From contig JAOANR010000003.1 of NCBI GenBank assembly GCA_030278955.1, forward strand, positions 59,575,628-59,639,627: 64,000 nucleotides of DNA, written 5' to 3'. Under the pieces are notes generated by a model. That model was not told the DNA's origin and did no database searches. It saw only the letters and a list, made by a program, of their open reading frames with translations. Both the position numbers and the translations under genes were made by a program. Positions 11,078-23,780 of the stretch are shown piece after piece; the first letter of the stretch is position 1; each line of letters opens with the position of its first letter. The DNA comes from Hygrophila difformis. Taxonomy: Eukaryota > Streptophyta > Magnoliopsida > Lamiales > Acanthaceae.

Positions 11078-11558
11078 TGTCACACCGAGATGGGATCCAC
11101 TTGGATTCAAATATAGTGTGATAGGTAATTCTAGAGGAACAATGCGTAGGTCTTGGTTATTTTCTAAGATAGAGTTGAGTTCCTTTCAACTGCTATCCTC
11201 TTCTACCAAAGCCTATTTTTGAGTCTTGAGTGAGTGCATCCGGAACGAACTAAGCTATTAGTTCGTTTCATTAGTTTGTATCTCATAACCACCCGAAAGG
11301 AAGTGAACAATGCGAGCGGTTCACCGAGATCCGGGAATTCTTGATCCACGCTCGGTCATTCTGACTGGGGGCTTTCTTTTACTACCAGTACGAAACTTTT
11401 GAAACTCCCGAGTGATAGGATTTTAAATGCTTTCTTTACTGCTTTCTTTTAATCGCTTTCGTAGAGGTCACTCGGATGTGTCACTAGATCTTCTAACTGC
11501 TACTAGGACTGAGAGTTAAGGGATAGTTCAGGTTTAATTTTAGACTTTGGGTGTGACA
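11078..11558. mobile_element. Possible solo-LTR-like segment
   Basis: Starts TGTCACACC and ends GGTGTGACA, a 9 bp terminal inverted repeat of the form seen at ends of many plant LTRs, over 481 bp. The flanks (TTAAT before, TGGGA after) are not a target duplication, and no primer-binding-like sequence follows. This is a suggestion only. Confidence 0.25.
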
Positions 11559-11878
11559 TGGGAAATGATAGCAGTACTTGGCATCTCAATAAATGATTTG
11601 TCGGGTGTTGCTTGTCCACCACAGATAAATAACATACCTCTGCGCAGGGGCAGTTGTATATCTGTGGTATCTTGGATTTTGTTGTCTTAAGGCATGTAAA
11701 TCCTTACTGTAAGTACCTGTCTGTTAAAGGGAACATGGTATAGGAAGCATGAGAGTTAGCTAACTGAAAGGATTATCCCAAACAAAGATTTGTGTAATTA
11801 AAATGGAAGTTTAATTGTGTTTCATCTGAATCTTGTCCAATTTTTATTATTTTCTTCATGTCCCTTCTGTCTCATTTT

Positions 11879-12000
11879 AAATCTGCTTTCTTAGAATAAT
11901 TTTAATCGCTTTCTTAGAATAATTTTATTGCTTTCTTAGATTAAAATTAATTCGCTTTCTAGAATAATTTTATCTGCTTTATTTTATTGCGTTCATAGTT
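11879..12000. repeat. Short minisatellite, ~23 bp unit
   Basis: About five imperfect copies of a unit built on GCTTTCTTAGAATAATTTTA are arranged head to tail. A similar GCTTTCTTTTAATCGC phrase occurs near 11440, inside the LTR-like segment, so the two may share an origin. Confidence 0.6.
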
Positions 12001-12639
12001 TAGAATTAAATTATGTCAAGTAGATGGTAGGTTAACACAAACTTGAATCGAGTAACCGAGTGGAAAATTTTATAAAATGATGTGGGCCCTGCTTCTATCG
12101 CACATCCTCCAGTGAACGATCCGGTACTTACTATAAATACTGCAATTTTGACTCCGTGCGCTTTCGGGAGCACAATTTCTTAACACGAGTAAATAAAAAC
12201 GTGACAACCTATAAATTATCCCTAATCCCAACTCCATCATCATAATTGGTTTCATTAAATAAAAATGAAAAACCGGGATTAATTCCTATTATTCTCTATT
12301 TTAGAAAATACTCGTGTGGGAAATTTGTCAAAAGTTTCACTTACCTACTGCTACTTAGCTCCCTGCTCAAGCCAAGGAAAGGATGAAGAAGCTTCCTTGC
12401 AATTTCCCTACTTAGGAAAACCCCCAAAACCCCCTACTCAATTTTGTTGTCCATGGGTATAATTGTACTTTGCTATTTCCTTATTTTACAAATTCCATTT
12501 GTTTTACGTCATGTACTAAATGTGAACTTTCATTTCCTGCTATGGGGTTGGAGTGGGTAGTATATTGCTACGGGTACTGTCCAACAAGTTCAGAGGGATG
12601 AGTGGGTTTTTAAAATAAAAACCCCATATTAAAATAATA
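12001..12639. other. Intergenic with a TATA-like site
   Basis: ACTATAAATACTG at about 12131-12143 on the plus strand is a good TATA box, with GC-richer sequence around it. With the minisatellite and LTR-like piece upstream, this may be the decayed remains of an LTR retroelement. No frame supports a gene. Confidence 0.35.
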
Positions 12640-12899
12640 CTTCCTCCGTTTTTTATTAGTTGTAACATTTGCCAATTTGGTACTATTCATACATGTACTT
12701 TGACTTAACGTTTTATCATAGTTATACAAGTTAAAATATAGCCAATTGGTATCTTGTTAGATTCGTCTCATCGAGTAGTTTTTAAATATTGAACTTTCAG
12801 AATTTTTACTTGTACCGAATTTGAGTTATTAATGATTTAAAATGTGCATTGGACGGCGTGCACAGTGGGTTCGTTACAATTTTTGGAAAACGGAGGGAG
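12640..12899. mobile_element. Stowaway MITE
   Basis: Ends CTTCCTCCGTTTTTTATTAG and CGGAGGGAG in inverted orientation with TA flanks. The interior has TCTTGTTAGATTCGTCTCAT. 260 bp. Confidence 0.85.
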
Positions 12900-12971
12900 T
12901 AGTTAAGTTGGATCTTATTAAATTCGTTTACTAATATAGTTTTTTAATTTATATAATGTTATTGATATATA

Positions 12972-13231
12972 CTCCCTCCGTTTTTTTTTAACTTCTCCAC
13001 TTCTTCACTGCACACAATCCAATGTACGTTTTTAATCATTAATAGCTCAAATTATATACAAGTAAAAATTATAAAAAATTGATATTATAAATCTACGCGA
13101 TTAGACGAATCCAACAAGATCTCAATTGACTATGTTTTATCATACACAACTATACTAAAAAGTTGAATCAAAGTTACTTAATGAATAGTATCAACTATTC
13201 AAAGGGTAAATATATTAAAAAACGGAGGGAG
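12972..13231. mobile_element. Stowaway MITE nested in an older family fragment
   Basis: Ends CTCCCTCCGTTTTTTTTTAA and AAAACGGAGGGAG, TA on each side, 260 bp. The flanks (about 12900-12970 and 13232-13275) themselves read like a related interior (ATCTTATTAAATTCGTTTA), so this copy appears to have landed in an older, decayed relative. Confidence 0.85.
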
Positions 13232-13708
13232 TATATATTTTAAAATATTAACTATTAAACAAATACATTGATATACATACTCAAAAGGAATGGTGAAATT
13301 AAGCTGGAGAAAGGTAGTATCACTTTTCACCCTAAATAAGTTGGAGCTTCAATTAATTATGGGGAGTGATTATATTTTTTTTGCTGAATAACTTAACAAG
13401 GCCAAGAAAAAAACAAAAATTATATTGAACATCGGATAACAACCCACTTATTTTTTTATTCATAAATGCACATATATTTATAATAAAAAAATAATTATGT
13501 TAAAAGTACCCCTAAAGAACTTAACAAAATAATTTTTTTTTAACATAATCCACAAAGTATATTATTGAAATTTAATTAGAGCTCATGTACACAAATTACA
13601 AGATAAAGAACAAAAATCGATAGATCTCAAACTCTAAACCCTAAGCTTGAAATTTAAAAACTTAATTTATCAATAGCTCAAGTCTCAGTTTCAAAATTGA
13701 ATTAAATA

Positions 13709-13951
13709 CTTCTTCCTACGGACCCACATTTCACGTAATACAATATATATTTTCAATCATTAATAACTCAAATTGCATACAAATAAAAATTATGAAAATT
13801 TAATATTCTAAATATTTGTTGCAATTAGACGAATCCAACAATATCTCATTTGACTATATTTTATTTCATATAATTGTATTAAAAAATCGAATCAAAATTA
13901 CTTAATGAACTCAAAATCCAAAATGTGCACTTATATAGGAAACGGAGGTAG
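13709..13951. mobile_element. Degenerate Stowaway-type MITE
   Basis: Left CTTCTTCCTACGGACCCAC, right AAACGGAGGTAG, with the family interior in reverse (AGACGAATCCAACAATATCT). TA flanks at 13707-13708 and 13952-13953. Confidence 0.65.
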
Positions 13952-14113
13952 TATATAATTTCAAAATGACTTAATAATAGTAGTAATAATTATCCATGGA
14001 AAAAATGGTTAATAGTAGTATATCATTAAAATGGGGTATGGAGCGTAATTGGTGGGCGGGCGCATGTTATATGATGGGCTCACACACAACATCATCCATG
14101 TTGATGTTGGGTG

Positions 14114-14224
14114 TGTTTGGTTGTGGGTATATTTAGGAGCATATAGTGGATTGAAATAACATATCCTCTCACAATTCTCTCACCGAATCTGCTATCTACT
14201 AGTGAATCTGCTGACTCCCAAACA
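14114..14224. mobile_element. ~111 bp MITE with TGTTTGGGAGT ends, copy 1
   Basis: The right end CTGCTGACTCCCAAACA is shared with the copies at 15670, 19740 and 53361. The left end is diverged (TGTTTGGTTGTGGG). The middle keeps CCTCTCACAATTCTCTC. Copies 1-3 are all about 111 bp. Confidence 0.7.
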
Positions 14225-14910
14225 TCCACGATGTGCCCCAAATTTGCATCTTCATTTAATTTTATGTATGTACTTTCATTGTTCCCATCTATGATCTTCT
14301 TTTTATTTTATTTTTCTTAAATTTTATTTTAAAACTTTTTTTCCCTTTATTTCAAATATCTTGTGGGTTAACGTCACTGTTTTTCAAAAAAATATCTTGT
14401 GGGTTTTAGACAGAATGCATTGTTGGTTGGTCCTTTGCTTTGCTTTTTTTTTAAAAAAAAAAAAAATTATTGAAATTTTGCGTTTCCATGATTTTATTTA
14501 ATAAAATTTGCATATTACCTCGATAATGAATATACCTTAATGATGGGAAATCAAATTATTTTTGAATTAATTGCAATTATTTGTTATTAACATCTATCGG
14601 AGTTTTATAGAAAAACTTGATTAAAAAACTAAACAAATGATTGGTTATATGATCATACCTTATGAAAGCAAAACTAATTTGAAAGAGAAAAAAAAATACA
14701 TTTATTTCAAATATTAAATAAGATTATACGTGAATCATCATTTTGTCATTTAATGTTTTGATAATATGATAAATTGTTTTATTTATTTATTTTTTTAAAA
14801 AATGGAGTAATATGCAAGTTAAATCTATTAAAGAAGGCCTCAAACTCAAATTTGAAAAAGACAAGTGTATTTAATTTATTATTATTTTTCTTTTTTTCTT
14901 GCGAAACAAC
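14225..14910. other. Intergenic, no gene seen
   Basis: Very AT-rich, including a T9-A14 junction at about 14444-14466. No coding signal. Confidence 0.55.
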
Positions 14911-14934
14911 CAATTAAGGTTAGGAAAAGATAAC

Positions 14935-15510
14935 AAAAAAATCAACAACATCAAAACTAGTAGCGGGGAACCTTGCACCAGCTGCATCTGCTGCAAGGAA
15001 AGGCTTCACCACATCCGGCGGAAAAGCCCATGTGGTGTAGAATAAATCGCTATCCGCTCCCATCCGTGCAAGACAATCCGCCACCGCATTGTCTTCTCTC
15101 AAAATATGCTCAAAACAGCAAGAATTAAACTCCCGGCAAGTGTCCTTAATTCCCAACACTATAGAGCCTAGCGAATGCAAGGTATGCGGCTCGGCTCTGA
15201 TCAATCTCAAAGCTTCCATAGAATCACAGAGGCAACAAACATCGGCTTAACCAAGTTCCCTCGCGAGCAGGAGTCCCTACATGAGACCCATACGTTCAGC
15301 ATGCACGACCGACATATTGCCAAGGTAACCTGAAACACCTCCCATCCATTGGTCCGAGACATCCCTAACCACGGCGCCAAAACCCGCACGACCACTCCCA
15401 CCAAGAAAAGACCGATCTGAGTGAACTAAAGTACCTGTCCAACCAACAGAATTCCAATAGACCATCCTGGGGTGTAGCTGCCGCGGCCGAAGCTTGATGA
15501 TCGCCTTATC
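14935..15510 (-). pseudogene. RNase H-like (retroelement type) relic
   Basis: On the minus strand three overlapping frames together read as an RNase H domain of the type that ends plant LINE polyproteins and many stand-alone relics. From the N-terminal side: GRAGFGAVVRDVSDQW (first strand pair), then a region with HAER (the conserved Glu), a stop, GLLLAREL, another stop, DSMEALRLI (catalytic Asp-Ser), and REDNAVADCLARMG (the His/Asp C-terminal block). At least two stops and one frame change break it. No reverse transcriptase is present upstream. Function is inferred from family pattern; the copy is dead. Confidence 0.7.
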
Positions 15511-15669
15511 TAACTAATCTTTAAGATGATATGCATGCCGAAGAAGATAGTGATTGGAAGTATGGCTCCCTTGGAAAATTTGCTTATTACGGTCCCGCCA
15601 TACAAGTGTATTTAAAATTGAGCATTGATATGTGATATGTTTTGTTCACTAAAGAAGTTATATTGGAGA

Positions 15670-15780
15670 TGTTTGGGAGCCGCCGGATCCGCTAGCGGAT
15701 AGCGGATCCAGAGAGAGAATTGTCTCACAATTTGCTCTCCAAATCTATTATCTGCTGGCAGATCTGCTGACTCCCAAACA
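15670..15780. mobile_element. ~111 bp MITE, copy 2
   Basis: Best preserved of the four copies: TGTTTGGGAG at the left and CTCCCAAACA at the right, with subterminal GCGGATC / GATCTGC pairing. Flanks share GA(T) but no clear target duplication. Confidence 0.75.
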
Positions 15781-16236
15781 TCCACATTAAGGACCGAAAC
15801 TTGTTAGTCACAAAAAATTTCACGACTAATTTAGTAGTATTATGCATAGCTATGCAATGCAATTTATTAATTTCTTTAGGTTTTTTCCCTTTTTTTTCCT
15901 TTTTTTTTTAAAAAAAAAAATGAGATTAACAACACCTTCATGAGACGTTGCTACAAAAAAATGTACTAAGTATATTCATAGATACGATTTGACATATTCC
16001 AAATTCCCATATTTTTAGTTTTATTATTAATTCCAATTAATGTGAAATGCTCACCACCTCGTACGTGTATTTATTAAGTGCAATAGTTCGATGACATTGT
16101 TACTATTCTTTGTTACTATTTACAAATGTAGAATTAAATATTACTTGAATCCTGTTGATTCAATGGATATAGTACTATAGTTGTCGGGTAGCTTTGTTCG
16201 AGGTTTATTCATTTACCTCAAAAGGCACAATATATA
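15781..16236. other. Intergenic, no gene seen
   Basis: AT-rich; contains a T9-A11 junction at about 15901-15920. No coding signal. Confidence 0.55.
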
Positions 16237-16496
16237 CTTCCTCCGTCTCAATATAAATGTTACGTTGGACTTTTTGACACTATTCACTGTGTAACTTTGA
16301 TTTAAATTTTTATCATAGCTATGAAAGGAAAAACATAATCAAGTGAGATCTTGTTAGATTCGTCCAATCTTGTAGTTTTAAACAATCAACTTTTTATAAG
16401 TTTTTATTATACACAATTTAAGTTATAAACCGTTAAAAATGTGTGTTGGCAAACGCGTCGGAAGAGAATGTAACAATTATATTGAGACGGAGGTAG
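16237..16496. mobile_element. Stowaway MITE
   Basis: CTTCCTCCGTCTCAATATAA and its inverse ATTGAGACGGAGGTAG, TA flanks, 260 bp. Same subfamily as 18451-18710. Confidence 0.85.
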
Positions 16497-16542
16497 TAAA
16501 TGAAGTTGGGTTTAATTTGACTCATTCTTTTTCTTTTTTTTT

Positions 16543-16735
16543 TTTGGCGTATACCGGGTATTTCCAAGCTACATTGGACCAAAAATTAATCCTCGAGGAT
16601 CTGGTGGGCATTGAATGTTTGTCTCTTCCAAGGTAGAATTCTGCATACACAAAGGCTCGAATCCGATACATTTGCTTAAGTTTCCAGAGCCCCATACCAT
16701 CAGGTCTAACTGCTACCGAGGCTTAGGTGTCGGTA
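16543..16735 (-). mobile_element. SINE family B, reverse orientation
   Basis: The plus strand begins with a T run (poly-A tail of the minus copy) followed by ACCGGGTATTTCC, the 3' end of family B. AATTCTGCATACACAAAGGC marks the core and TCGAATCCGATAC the B-box region. The head lies near 16735. Confidence 0.7.
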
Positions 16736-17609
16736 AAATATGAATAGTAAATAAAAAATATTAGTACATTGCTAAATTTAAGTTTTGCGGTTAGCTTATG
16801 TGGCTCTATGACGCAACTACTCACTGTATGGTTCTCAATTTGTCACTTTGGAGATGCACTACAATAATTTTTCGATTGCTAAACCGGATAAATGATGCAC
16901 CACATGAATTTTTCATTTCAATGACCTAAAAATTCGATTGCTAAATCGTAGACTTCGATCACTGATAAGGCTAGAGACTGAATTCTCGATCAAAGCTCAT
17001 TTTAGCTACCGAATTTACGATCAAAGCTCATTAGCTACCAAGAATCTGGTAACTAAATTCTCGTAGTGACAGGAATTTTTCCACCTTATATAGAGTAAAA
17101 GTTAATTCAATTATTATTAATTGGTTATGAGCTGGAAGCTTATATTCCTTACATTCGTAAACTACTATCCGCTAATGAAGGTTAGTCGAACTCCTACAAT
17201 ATACAACTAGAATAATAACAAATAAACTTACATATTTAAAAGTAGTCTTACAATACTTGAGATATTTTATTTATAGTTGTTACTAGTATTTAATACAAGA
17301 AGCCAGAATTATTTAAAAAATGGGGAATTATGTTCCTACAATGCCTGCAACTAAATACTTATCAATTAAGAGTCTCCATCTGCTTATAAATTCTGGCCAA
17401 CTCCCCCAATTGATTTTGCTATATATATTGTGAATATTAATTCGAAGATATTTTCATGTATATCAACATCAAAAGATATGTATAGAACACATAGCCATCA
17501 GTTTCAGGGCATGGTTGGTTGGTATACGTTTGAAATTTGATATAATAAGTTGTATCTGATCTACTAACATTTATGATTTGCTGAATAAAATGCACGTGTT
17601 GAATATACA
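16736..17609. other. Intergenic, no gene seen
   Basis: Contains short repeated phrases (TTCGATTGCTAAA(C/T)CG, GATCAAAGCTCATT, each twice at about 16870-17035), suggesting a small decayed tandem region. No coding signal. Confidence 0.5.
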
Positions 17610-18127
17610 CAGTGGCGAAACTAGACTTTAAAATAAGGGAGGGCTTGAACGTAACAAGGACCACTAAGTGGCGGAATCAATACTTCCTATTGGAGTTATT
17701 AAATTAAATAAATTGGTTAAGGTTTGAATCGCATCGATACGGGTGATAGGGTCGACTTGAGTTAGGCTAATTTTTCAAGTGCATTTTAATATCTGAAAAA
17801 TAAATGAAGAACTAAAAATTTATTTATGAATAATAATTTGTACTACAAAAATTTATCATTAATAAAATGTTATAGTAGTAGTATAATTTATAAGTAAAAA
17901 TAGAAAGAATGAAATATATACATTCTTGAGTCCATGCAATGACTTACTTCATTTAAAATTCTAAACAAAACTAGGGTGGAATCTATGAATCTCTATTATT
18001 ATCAATAATTATATTTAATTAGTAAAGCAATTAACTTCTTCTTCCCAATCCTACACCTCTATATGCTTAACTTTCTCATTTATGGAGGGCCAATGCCCTC
18101 ACTTGTGGCAAGGTAGTTTCGCCCCTG
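17610..18127. mobile_element. Non-autonomous hAT-like element
   Basis: Ends CAGTGGCGAAACTAG and GTAGTTTCGCCCCTG are inverted repeats. The flanking octamers are AATATACA (17602-17609) and AGTATACA (18128-18135), an 8 bp duplication with one mismatch. 518 bp, no transposase. Confidence 0.75.
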
Positions 18128-18450
18128 AGTATACATAGACCATAGTTAAATCTTATAACATGTTTAATTGTTAAATTGTGTTCAACAAGTATAACTCATA
18201 TATTAAACAATTCAAAATATCATGAACAGGAATTCGGTCAACACCATATAAAATGAGGTTTAAAATTGTGCAGGTACGTAAAATCTTACACGTTTAATTG
18301 TTTAATTTTTGCAGACTTGTTGAATTGAGGTTTGTTGATAACTCTAGAGACGTAAATTAATGGTATACTTGTTCTTGATTCTAGCTAGAAATGGGTAGGG
18401 GGTGTGGATGGTATAGGCAAGGACTTTTGGGGCCACTCTAATAAATACTA

Positions 18451-18710
18451 CTTCCTCCGTCTCACTATTTTTGTTACGGACCCACCCAGCGCGTATGCCG
18501 ATATACATTTTTAACGGTTAATAACTTAAATTGTATACAACGAAAAATTATAAAAAGTTAATTGTCTAAAACTACAAAAGTAGACGAATCTAACAAGATC
18601 TCACTTGACTATGTTTTTTCTTACAAAGCTATGATAAAAATTCGAATCAAAGTTAAACAGTGAATAGTACCAAAAAACCATCCGTAAGAAATATACTGAG
18701 ATGGAGGTAG
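18451..18710. mobile_element. Stowaway MITE
   Basis: CTTCCTCCGTCTCACTATTT and its inverse TACTGAGATGGAGGTAG, TA flanks, 260 bp; reversed interior motif AGACGAATCTAACAAGATCT. Confidence 0.85.
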
Positions 18711-19007
18711 TATTGCATGTGGAATGCTAATTAAAGTGGGGTGCAAATAAATAAGGCATATTGTGATTCCAAGGGAAAATTATAGAGGCAATATAGTAAT
18801 TAATACCAAACTAATTAGGCATAGTTATTTCTTACTATTAGGTATTAGCTAGATAGGGTCGCATTTGATGTGTTGCTTAATTCATTAATTAATTATTTAA
18901 TTTGACAAAATGTTTAGTGTACCCACTCCCAAGTAGGCCGGGCTACCCATCCAATCTCACATTCTAATGTTTATATTTATGCACTTTGGACCAAGAAAAT
19001 GCTAGCA

Positions 19008-19074
<67 letters not shown>
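19008..19074. repeat. (AAT)n microsatellite, ~67 bp
   Basis: Uninterrupted trinucleotide run. Likely polymorphic. Confidence 0.95.
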
Positions 19075-19739
19075 GTTATATATATTTTAAATTTTTAGGG
19101 TGAAAAGTTCCAACATGCGTCATCTGTCCCATTAATTTTGTCTACATTTCCTTTTTGTATTTTCCCATTAAAAATTGCCACTTTTCATTTTAAGTAAATT
19201 AAATCAATATAACCATTATCATAATCTGAATTGCTTCACACATCCCAATAAAAATAACTATTTTATTTTCTACACAAAGTCCAATACATTTAAGTATAAG
19301 TAAAAAATTATATAAAATACTAGTATATTCTAAAACTATACTAATAAAAGCTTCTAGTAAAATCACATTTGACTAATTTTCTCATCTTACATCGATATGA
19401 AACTATTGAGTCAAAGTTAAATAATAAATAGTGTTGAAAGTAAAAATTAAAATGTAGCCATTATAAATTGGATGGAATGAGTAATCAAGTTTACACACTA
19501 CTTTTAACTACTAAACACAACTATTTAAATTCTCGTGCCCAAAATAACCAAAACATAATTGGCAGGAGGGAGCGAGTACTTCTTATTTAATTATGTTAAA
19601 GGTGAAAATTTTATTAATGTGCAAAACCCTTAAATATACTTTACTTGCATATAGGTAAGTTCGCAGTAGTTATATATACACGTGTAGCCAATCGATTAAC
19701 CAAATAAATACTATGTTCATTGACATAAACCAGACTATA
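19075..19739. other. Intergenic, no gene seen
   Basis: AT-rich; 19100-19490 has weak resemblance to Stowaway interiors (AATCACATTTGACTAA, TATGAAACTATTGAGTCAAAG) without recognisable ends. Confidence 0.5.
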
Positions 19740-19850
19740 TGTTTGGAAGTTAGCATATTGGGTAGCATATAGCGGATTAGAAGAGCATATTCTCTCACAA
19801 TTCTCTCTCCAAATATGCTATCTGCTAGCTGATCTGCTGACTCCCAAACA
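19740..19850. mobile_element. ~111 bp MITE, copy 3
   Basis: TGTTTGGAAGT at the left, CTGCTGACTCCCAAACA at the right, and interior CTCTCACAATTCTCTCTCC as in copy 1. Confidence 0.75.
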
Positions 19851-19998
19851 TCCCTATAAGAATTAATGATAATGCTCATTTTTCAAGTATCTCAGTAGTA
19901 TAAAATTGAAAAATACAGTAAAAATATTAAAGAAAAAAGAAAGTAAAAACTGATCGCACGTTTGTTAGTACTATAACTGTAGAGTGGACAATGATGTA

Positions 19999-20260
19999 AT
20001 CCATACGTCTCAGATAAGATGTCATGTTTGAGTTTTTGATACTGTTCATTGTTCAACTTTGACTTAATATTATTTCAAGTACATATTTGGAAAAAATAGT
20101 CGAGTTCGGTCTTGTTAGATTCGTCTAATCGTATAGTTTTCGAATATATATTTTATATAATTTTTACTTGTATATATTTTGAGATATTAACGATTAAAAA
20201 TATACATTAGATTGTGTGTAGAAGTTAAACAGGACATCTTAGTTGGGAGGACGGAGGGAG
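19999..20260. mobile_element. Stowaway MITE, weak left end
   Basis: Right end GAGGACGGAGGGAG followed by TA. The left end ATCCATACGTCTCAGATAAG is a decayed version of the family TIR and is preceded by TA. Interior CTTGTTAGATTCGTCTAATC as in the 4176 copy. Confidence 0.75.
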
Positions 20261-20419
20261 TAGTATTTTTTTTTTGGTGAACAAAAGTGAGACGTAGGGA
20301 GTAGTATTTAAAAATTACTTCTAAAACATAAAATTGGCCAGTGGCACCATCAATTCCAAATTTAAAATGGAAGAAAGAGTTATGGCATGTACGTACATGC
20401 CAAATTAGTTGTTCGGTCG

Positions 20420-21713
20420 TAGGGATGGCAATGGGTCGGAGATGGATCGGAGAAGCCTAAATCCACCTCCACCCGTCAATGTTATATTAATCATCCAACC
20501 CACCCGTCATCCATCTAAAACTTAATCCAAATCCAATCCACCCATCAACCACGGGTGAAACGGGTGGATCGGGTGGTTAGTGGATTTAAAACATACATAA
20601 TCATGCAATAATTCATATTCAGAATAAATTCATGATTAAACATCATAAAATCTACTTCACTAAACTAGAATTAAATATCCTTCACTAAACTTTCAACAAG
20701 CAAAGTAACATTTTTCTTGAGAAGGAAAGTGTAAAGAGCCAAAAAGATATTGAATTTTTCTCAATATCATTCATTCCATGCCAATTTGCAAGTTAAACAT
20801 CAAACCCTTCACTATCATGAAGAATACACACACACACACACACACACATACACACTATTATATTACCCGAGAAAAAGATTAAAGAAAAAAAAAAGCTATA
20901 AAAGCATAATAGATTAACTGATTACCGAATTAATATCAACTCCAGTTACATAATTTCCTTCAACTCCTATATCAACATCTTCCAAGATAGTTGCACAAGC
21001 TTGTGCATTATCAAAACAAGAATCTAACAAGTATTATGTTAGAAACATGTAAATTCTTATTGTATCTAGAAGTATAATTCATATAACATTAAATCATGTA
21101 AATTGAAACAACAATATTTACCTGAATATTCTCCAAGAAGCCAATTTTGCATGCACATAAGCACTTCAACTGTGTCTATGTGAAGTCGATAATGTTGAGG
21201 ACTTACCAGTTACCATCCTTCCTCTCATGCTAAAGGCACTCTCAGGATGCAGGTATAGCTAATTTGTCCTTAGCAATTCTTTTTCAAAGTCGGATATTTC
21301 AAATCAGTTTTTCAGTAATTAAAGACATCGAAGTCGCTATTCTCTGGCAATGCATCATCCTCCATATAGTGGTCAAACTCACACCTAACATTTGCTTTCT
21401 TTTTCTAGTTTTTAATACTATTTATTTTATTTCATATATAAATATAATATTTTATTTAATGTGAAATATTTATATTTTTAAAAATATATATTTATATATA
21501 TTAATCAAAGAAGCGGGTGATGGGTGGATTGGATGGTGGGTTGGATGATGGATCGGGTGGTGGGTTGGATGAGCCTAAATCCATCTCCGACCCGATCCGT
21601 CACCCGATCCACCCGTCACCCTCTAAGAATCCACGTCTTTTCGGGTTTTCATCCATTTTGTCGGATCGGGTGGATCGGATTATGGGCGGATGCGGGTGGA
21701 ATTGCCATCCCTA
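20420..21713. mobile_element. Non-autonomous hAT element, 1.29 kb
   Basis: TIRs TAGGGATGGCAA and TTGCCATCCCTA; exact 8 bp target duplication TTCGGTCG at 20412-20419 and 21714-21721. The subterminal regions are rich in GGATCGG, GGGTGG and ACCCGTC motifs in both arms, a pattern typical of transposase-binding repeats in hAT ends. A (CA)n run lies at about 20827-20852. No transposase frame is present. Confidence 0.9.
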
Positions 21714-22978
21714 TTCGGTCGTTGTCTATTCTCACTCAGACATGTATGTTTTAAATTTTGGAACGCTATAAATATGGAAAAATTGCCATCAACGTCCTTT
21801 TTCTTATCATTTTTACCCAATTAGTCCTCTTCGAATTTTTGGCCCCTATTAGTCCGTTTCGTTTGCTAATTAGAACCAAATCCATCATAAACTCACTAAT
21901 ACAAGTCAATTAGTATTTTAATCGGAAAAATTACCAAAAACGTCCTTTTTCTTCTCGTCTTGTCCAAATTCGTCACCTACAACACTTACAAATAATTTGC
22001 TCCAACTGTGACCATTACATTAAATATATTCTACTTTTGTGCATTATGTTTTATTTTTTATTTTTATAGTCTACATTATACTGTCACAAATACAAGATAA
22101 AATATTTTTAATGCATATTATATTTTCATTTCAAATATGAAGAAAACTAATTAGATGCATTTCATATTCTCATTACAATACTATCAAACATTGGGTTTGA
22201 AATTAAATATTCCATCAGTATCTTCCTTCAAAATAAAAATGCATGGCAAAACCAATGACACTAAATCATACTCATTACTAGTCTTACTATTCACAACCTC
22301 GTTACTTCTTTAAAAAAAATTAACCATGTTGGAATCCGGATGACAAGCCAAGATGTTGGAAATTATACATTATTTCAATAATACAAAAAAGGACAATAAT
22401 CAACTTCAAGCAAGTAAGCTTCCGACCTCTGCCCACTTAATTTCTTTCAATATTTGAATGCTCCACAAATTCATCCGTTCTCTGAAATGTCTCTTTCACA
22501 TTGACAATTTCCATACCAATTTCTTCTTGCCTGGATGACAACTCCACTAGTTTGCTATTGAGTCATCATTGGTTGTGTCAATTGTTATATGTTCATTTTT
22601 ATTTTGAAGGAAGACGTCATAGAAATATGTAATTTCGAATCTAATATTTGATGGCATTATAATGAGAATATGTAATGCATGTAATTAGGTGCCTTCATGT
22701 TTGACAAGAGAATATAATATGCATTGAAAACATCTTACTTGTATTTTTGACAGTATAATGTATAATTGTACTGTAGAAACAAGGTATATATATAATATTA
22801 CACAAAAGCAGAATATATTTAATGCAGTGCTCACAACAGTTGGAGCAAATTATGTGCAAGGGTTGTGGCGGATGGATTCAGACAAGACGACAAGAAAAAT
22901 GACGTTTTGGCAATTTTTCCGATTAAAACACTAACTGACTTGGATTAGTGAGTTTAGGACGGATTTGGTTTTAATTAG

Positions 22979-23402
22979 TGTTAACCAAGAATTTTTTATT
23001 CAATGTGGTTTGAAGATGGTTACAAGAATTGAGGAGAATTACAGAGAAAACTTAAGAAAGCTGTAAAGGGAATGAAAATTGCAGAATTGAAGAATACTGA
23101 AAAATAACTTGCAGAAAGAAAATGACGGGAAGTAAAATATGAAAATTGCGATTTCCTCTGGGGAGTTGTGTCTGTTCCTGGGATGCCTAGCATCCGTCCT
23201 TTTGATGGAGAAGGTGTAACGCTTGTAACCCTCCCATGATCCTCTCCATTGATGGCGCCTAGTCTTCAATGCCGCCATGATTCTCTCCAACAAATCTTCT
23301 GGTGTCTGCGTTCCTCATACCTCGTGGCTATCCGTTCCGTACTCATTCTGGACTGGGCCAACTACTTTGATTATGGGCCTTAATAACTTTTGGGTGTTAA
23401 CA
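22979..23402 (-). repeat. 3' LTR of element 1, lacking its TATA box
   Basis: 424 bp, 27 bp shorter than the partner at 27095-27545. The missing piece, near 23185-23195, is the segment that holds the TATA box in the other copy. The rest is almost identical. Confidence 0.9.
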
Positions 23403-23420
23403 GATGCTCCCCTTGCGCTT
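23403..23420 (-). other. Polypurine tract of element 1
   Basis: On the minus strand the bases next to the 3' LTR read GCAAGGGGAGCATC, a purine-rich primer for plus-strand synthesis as expected at this position. Confidence 0.7.
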
Positions 23421-23596
23421 TTGGTCGATGGAATTGAGACCGAAAATGCGCAAATATTTTGTTATTGCCGCCGTCGGCATTTAAAATTGAGAAACTATGC
23501 ATATTACTCTTAATTTTATTTTACTTATTTTGTTTTTTTTTTTTAAAAAATGGCGGCAGCCTCTCTCTCTCTCTCTTTTTTTTTTTTTTTTTTTTA

Positions 23597-23780
23597 TTGG
23601 CCGCCAACTTCATAGGGCCGCCACCCTTTTCCTCATTTTTTGTTTTTTACTAGCCGCCACCCTACTTTTTCCCTTTTTTTTTTTAATTGGCCGCCAACTT
23701 CATAGGGCCGCCACCCTTTTCCTCATTTTTTTGTTTTTTACTAGCCGCCACCCTATTTTTTCCCCTTTTTTTTCTTTTTT
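23597..23780. repeat. Tandem duplication of a ~92 bp GCCGCC/T-rich unit
   Basis: The phrase GGCCGCCAACTTCATAGGG, followed by a pyrimidine-rich stretch and ACTAGCCGCCACCCTA, occurs twice head to tail. It forms the AT-rich edge of the larger GCCGCC array. Confidence 0.8.

Noticed and set aside
11078..11558. A confident solo LTR
   Set aside because: The inverted 9 bp ends are suggestive but the flanks are not a duplication and no second copy is visible here; kept only as a low-confidence feature.
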